NCBI GenBank assembly: GCA_947088135.1
Contig: CAMUFJ010000005.1
Location: 1-64,000, forward strand
From: an uncultured Clostridia bacterium
GTDB taxonomy: Bacteria > Bacillota > Clostridia > Christensenellales > Borkfalkiaceae
Length of the DNA stretch: 64,000 bases
Reading direction: 5' to 3'
Below the pieces are notes generated by a model that did no database searches, was not told where the DNA came from, and saw only the letters and a program-made list of their open reading frames with translations. Within the stretch, counting starts at the first letter, position 1; each line of letters starts with the position of its first letter. The translations under genes were made by a program, and so were the position numbers. Below are positions 62,253 to 64,000 of this stretch, in pieces.

Positions 62253-62951
62253 TTATGCTCCCGCCGAAAGGTAGGCGAGCGCGCCTTTTTTGATGGCGGC
62301 GGCAAGCTTTTTTTGGTATTCCTCGCTCACAAGCAACGCCTCGTCCTCGGGGTTGGTCAAAAATCCGCATTCAACGATCACAGCGGGAAACTCGTTGCAG
62401 TTCAGCATGAAGTAATCGCCTTTGAGCGCTTCGCTCTTCTTCACGCATTCGGGCATTTCGTTGAGCGCGGTCTGAATGGCGCAGGCGAGCGTTTTAGAGT
62501 TTTCGCCGTTTTCGCGGAAGAAAACCTGCGCTCCGCGGCGGGTGGACAAGGGAAAAGAGTTTTGATGAATGGAAATGACGAGCGCGGGCGCGTTTGACTC
62601 GATTACCTCCGCCCGTTTTTTCATATCCCGCTTTTTAAATCCCGAAGTTGCCGCGCCGTACAAGCCCGCCTCCGTAGGGCGCGTTTGCACTACGAGAAAT
62701 CCCGCTTCCTCGAATTCCTTTTGCAGATGTCTGGAAATGGACAGATTGACGTCACTCTCCTTGACGCCCGATTTTATGCCGGTAACGCCTCCGTCGATCC
62801 CGCCGTGCCCTGCGTCGATTACGACGGTGAGCCGCCCCGTTTGCGCCGTCGTACGCGCCAATGCAAAAAAACAGATTCCAAACGTGAGAATTACGGCAAG
62901 CAACAGGCTTAAAAAACCGAACGCCACTCGATGGCGATAGAGGAAATTCAT
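62253..62951 (-). CDS. N-acetylmuramoyl-L-alanine amidase, amidase_3 family (CwlD-like)
   Basis: A 232-residue zinc amidase that cuts the bond between muramic acid and the stem peptide. One N-terminal helix or signal (about 9-32) places it outside the membrane. Zinc ligands: His49 in DAGHGG, a Glu in the following KESDV region and His in ISIHQN near 120; the catalytic Glu is in VECGFLTN near 190. Size and the single anchor resemble CwlD of spore formers, but no other sporulation gene is nearby, so a vegetative role is equally possible. Diffuse AGGG before the ATG. Confidence 0.9.
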   Translation of the reverse strand: MNFLYRHRVAFGFLSLLLAVILTFGICFFALARTTAQTGRLTVVIDAGHGGIDGGVTGIKSGVKESDVNLSISRHLQKEFEEAGFLVVQTRPTEAGLYGAATSGFKKRDMKKRAEVIESNAPALVISIHQNSFPLSTRRGAQVFFRENGENSKTLACAIQTALNEMPECVKKSEALKGDYFMLNCNEFPAVIVECGFLTNPEDEALLVSEEYQKKLAAAIKKGALAYLSAGA

Positions 62952-63001
62952 ACCCTATCATATGAGTGGCGTAAAAAGGTTATGAGCGCACGGCGCTATT
63001 T

Positions 63002-64000
63002 TTATTGCTTGTTTTTCAGATACTCGTCGATTGCCTGCGCGGCTTTTTTCCCTGCTCCCATCGCAAGAATGACGGTCGCCGCTCCCGTAACGGCGTCGCC
63101 TCCCGCATACACGCCTTCAAGTGAGGTTTTTCCGTTTTCGTCGGCAATGATTTCCCCGCGCGGCTTAGTATCCAATCCCTTCGTCGTACTCTTGATGAGC
63201 GGATTGGGCGAAGTGCCGAGGGCGAGAATGACGCAATCGACGTCCATTATATGCTCGCTTCCTGCCTTTTCCACAGGGCGGCGTCTGCCGGACGCGTCGG
63301 GCTCTCCGAGCGTCATCTCTATGCATTTCAGCCCCGTGACGTTGTCCTCCGCGTCCGTTAAGATTTCCACGGGATTGGTGAGCAGACGGAAAATAATTTC
63401 CTCTTCCTTAGCGTGCTCGACCTCTTCCCTGCGGGCGGGAAGCTCCGCTTCCGACCTGCGGTAAACGATATACACCGCGTCCGCGCCCATGCGTTTAGCG
63501 CTTCGCGCCGCGTCCATTGCTACGTTTCCGCCCCCCACGACCGCAATTTTCTTCCCGCGGAACAGGGGCGTTGCGCTGTCCTCTTCGTACGCTTTCATCA
63601 AATTACAGCGGGTGAGATACTCGTTTGCCGAAAACACTCCTTTCGCGCCCTCGCCCGAAATCCCCATAAAGCGGGGAAGCCCCGCACCCGTACCGAGAAA
63701 AACCGCCTCGAAGCCGTATTCGGTTTTAAGCTCCTCAATGGAGAACAACCTGCCCGCAACGGCGTTCGTTTCGATTTTCACGCCTGCATTTTGCAATGCC
63801 TCTACCTCGCGCCGAACGATTTCCTTAGGCAGACGGAATTCGGGAATGCCGTAGACGAGAACTCCGCCCGCCGTATGCAGCGCCTCGAAAATAGTTACCT
63901 CATACCCCAGCCGAGCCAAATCGCCGGCACAGGCAAGCCCTGCGGGGCCAGACCCGATCACGGCGACCTTTCGCCCGTTGCTTACCCTTGCCTCTTTCTC
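63002..64000 (-). CDS. GltD/NfnB-type NADPH-dependent oxidoreductase subunit (partial, runs off right edge)
   Basis: The frame is open to the right edge, so the N-terminus (normally carrying iron-sulfur cysteines) is missing. The visible 333 residues hold two Rossmann folds: VAVIGSGPAGLACAGDLAR (FAD) and KKIAVVGGGNVAMDAARSAKRMGA (NADPH), and the C-terminal GVYAGGDAVTGAATVILAMGAGKKAA (FAD closing motif). This fits the small subunit of glutamate synthase or the homologous NfnB/SudA subunit of electron-bifurcating ferredoxin-NADP oxidoreductase. Without the neighbour gene at the right the two cannot be told apart. A short hairpin follows its stop codon. Confidence 0.9.
   Translation of the reverse strand, partial: EKEARVSNGRKVAVIGSGPAGLACAGDLARLGYEVTIFEALHTAGGVLVYGIPEFRLPKEIVRREVEALQNAGVKIETNAVAGRLFSIEELKTEYGFEAVFLGTGAGLPRFMGISGEGAKGVFSANEYLTRCNLMKAYEEDSATPLFRGKKIAVVGGGNVAMDAARSAKRMGADAVYIVYRRSEAELPARREEVEHAKEEEIIFRLLTNPVEILTDAEDNVTGLKCIEMTLGEPDASGRRRPVEKAGSEHIMDVDCVILALGTSPNPLIKSTTKGLDTKPRGEIIADENGKTSLEGVYAGGDAVTGAATVILAMGAGKKAAQAIDEYLKNKQ

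Overview
The window is a chromosomal segment of a Gram-positive bacterium of the class Clostridia, at roughly 50% GC. The evidence is a Clostridia-type division and cell-wall (dcw) cluster, a MurE with the DNPR motif typical of meso-diaminopimelate-adding enzymes, a latent-endonuclease-type MutL, dense gene packing with ATGA overlaps, and many near-consensus TTGACA/TATAAT promoters. The spoVD and sigE/sigG genes that often flank dcw clusters in spore formers are absent, so a non-sporulating gut-type lineage is possible. That last point is inference. Almost all genes are on the minus strand; the exceptions are groES-groEL, rpsT, the polyamine transporter block and one class A PBP.

Layout. Positions 1-6152 hold the 5' part of a giant surface protein that runs off the left edge and contains tandem modules of about 180-186 residues. 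Its promoter carries TGTCAT/ATGACA repeats at exact 22-bp spacing. Positions 6507-8924 hold comEB, a cyclophilin and purB. Groes-groEL follow at 9104-11041. Positions 11196-25732 are the dcw cluster, read right to left: mraZ, rsmH, an ftsL-like gene, ftsI, murE, mraY, murD, ftsW, murA, ftsQ, then a terminator and a new promoter, then ftsA-like, ftsZ and a licD-family gene. MurI and rpsT follow. Positions 27423-32583 are a cupin regulator and potABCD. Positions 32637-35465 are an SPFH protein, a tiny ribbon-helix-helix protein and an ABC exporter. Positions 35550-44159 are cobB, miaB, mutS, mutL, miaA and a ynbB-like gene.

Positions 46437-60818 form one very compact minus-strand transcription unit: argG, argC, argJ, argB, argD, argF, carA, a carB-dapF gene fusion, a small membrane protein, a cysteine desulfurase and thiI. 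It joins arginine and carbamoyl-phosphate synthesis to diaminopimelate formation and tRNA thiolation. The right end carries a small membrane protein, an acyl-ACP thioesterase predicted to be leaderless, a cell-wall amidase and a partial GltD/NfnB-type oxidoreductase.

The observations most worth following are the CarB-DapF fusion, the giant modular surface protein with its phased operator array, the apparent AUA start codon of ftsI, an FtsA-like protein with degenerate nucleotide-binding motifs, an FtsW with serine where SEDS proteins usually have a catalytic aspartate, a PotA with a duplicated C-terminal regulatory module, and the leaderless thioesterase gene.
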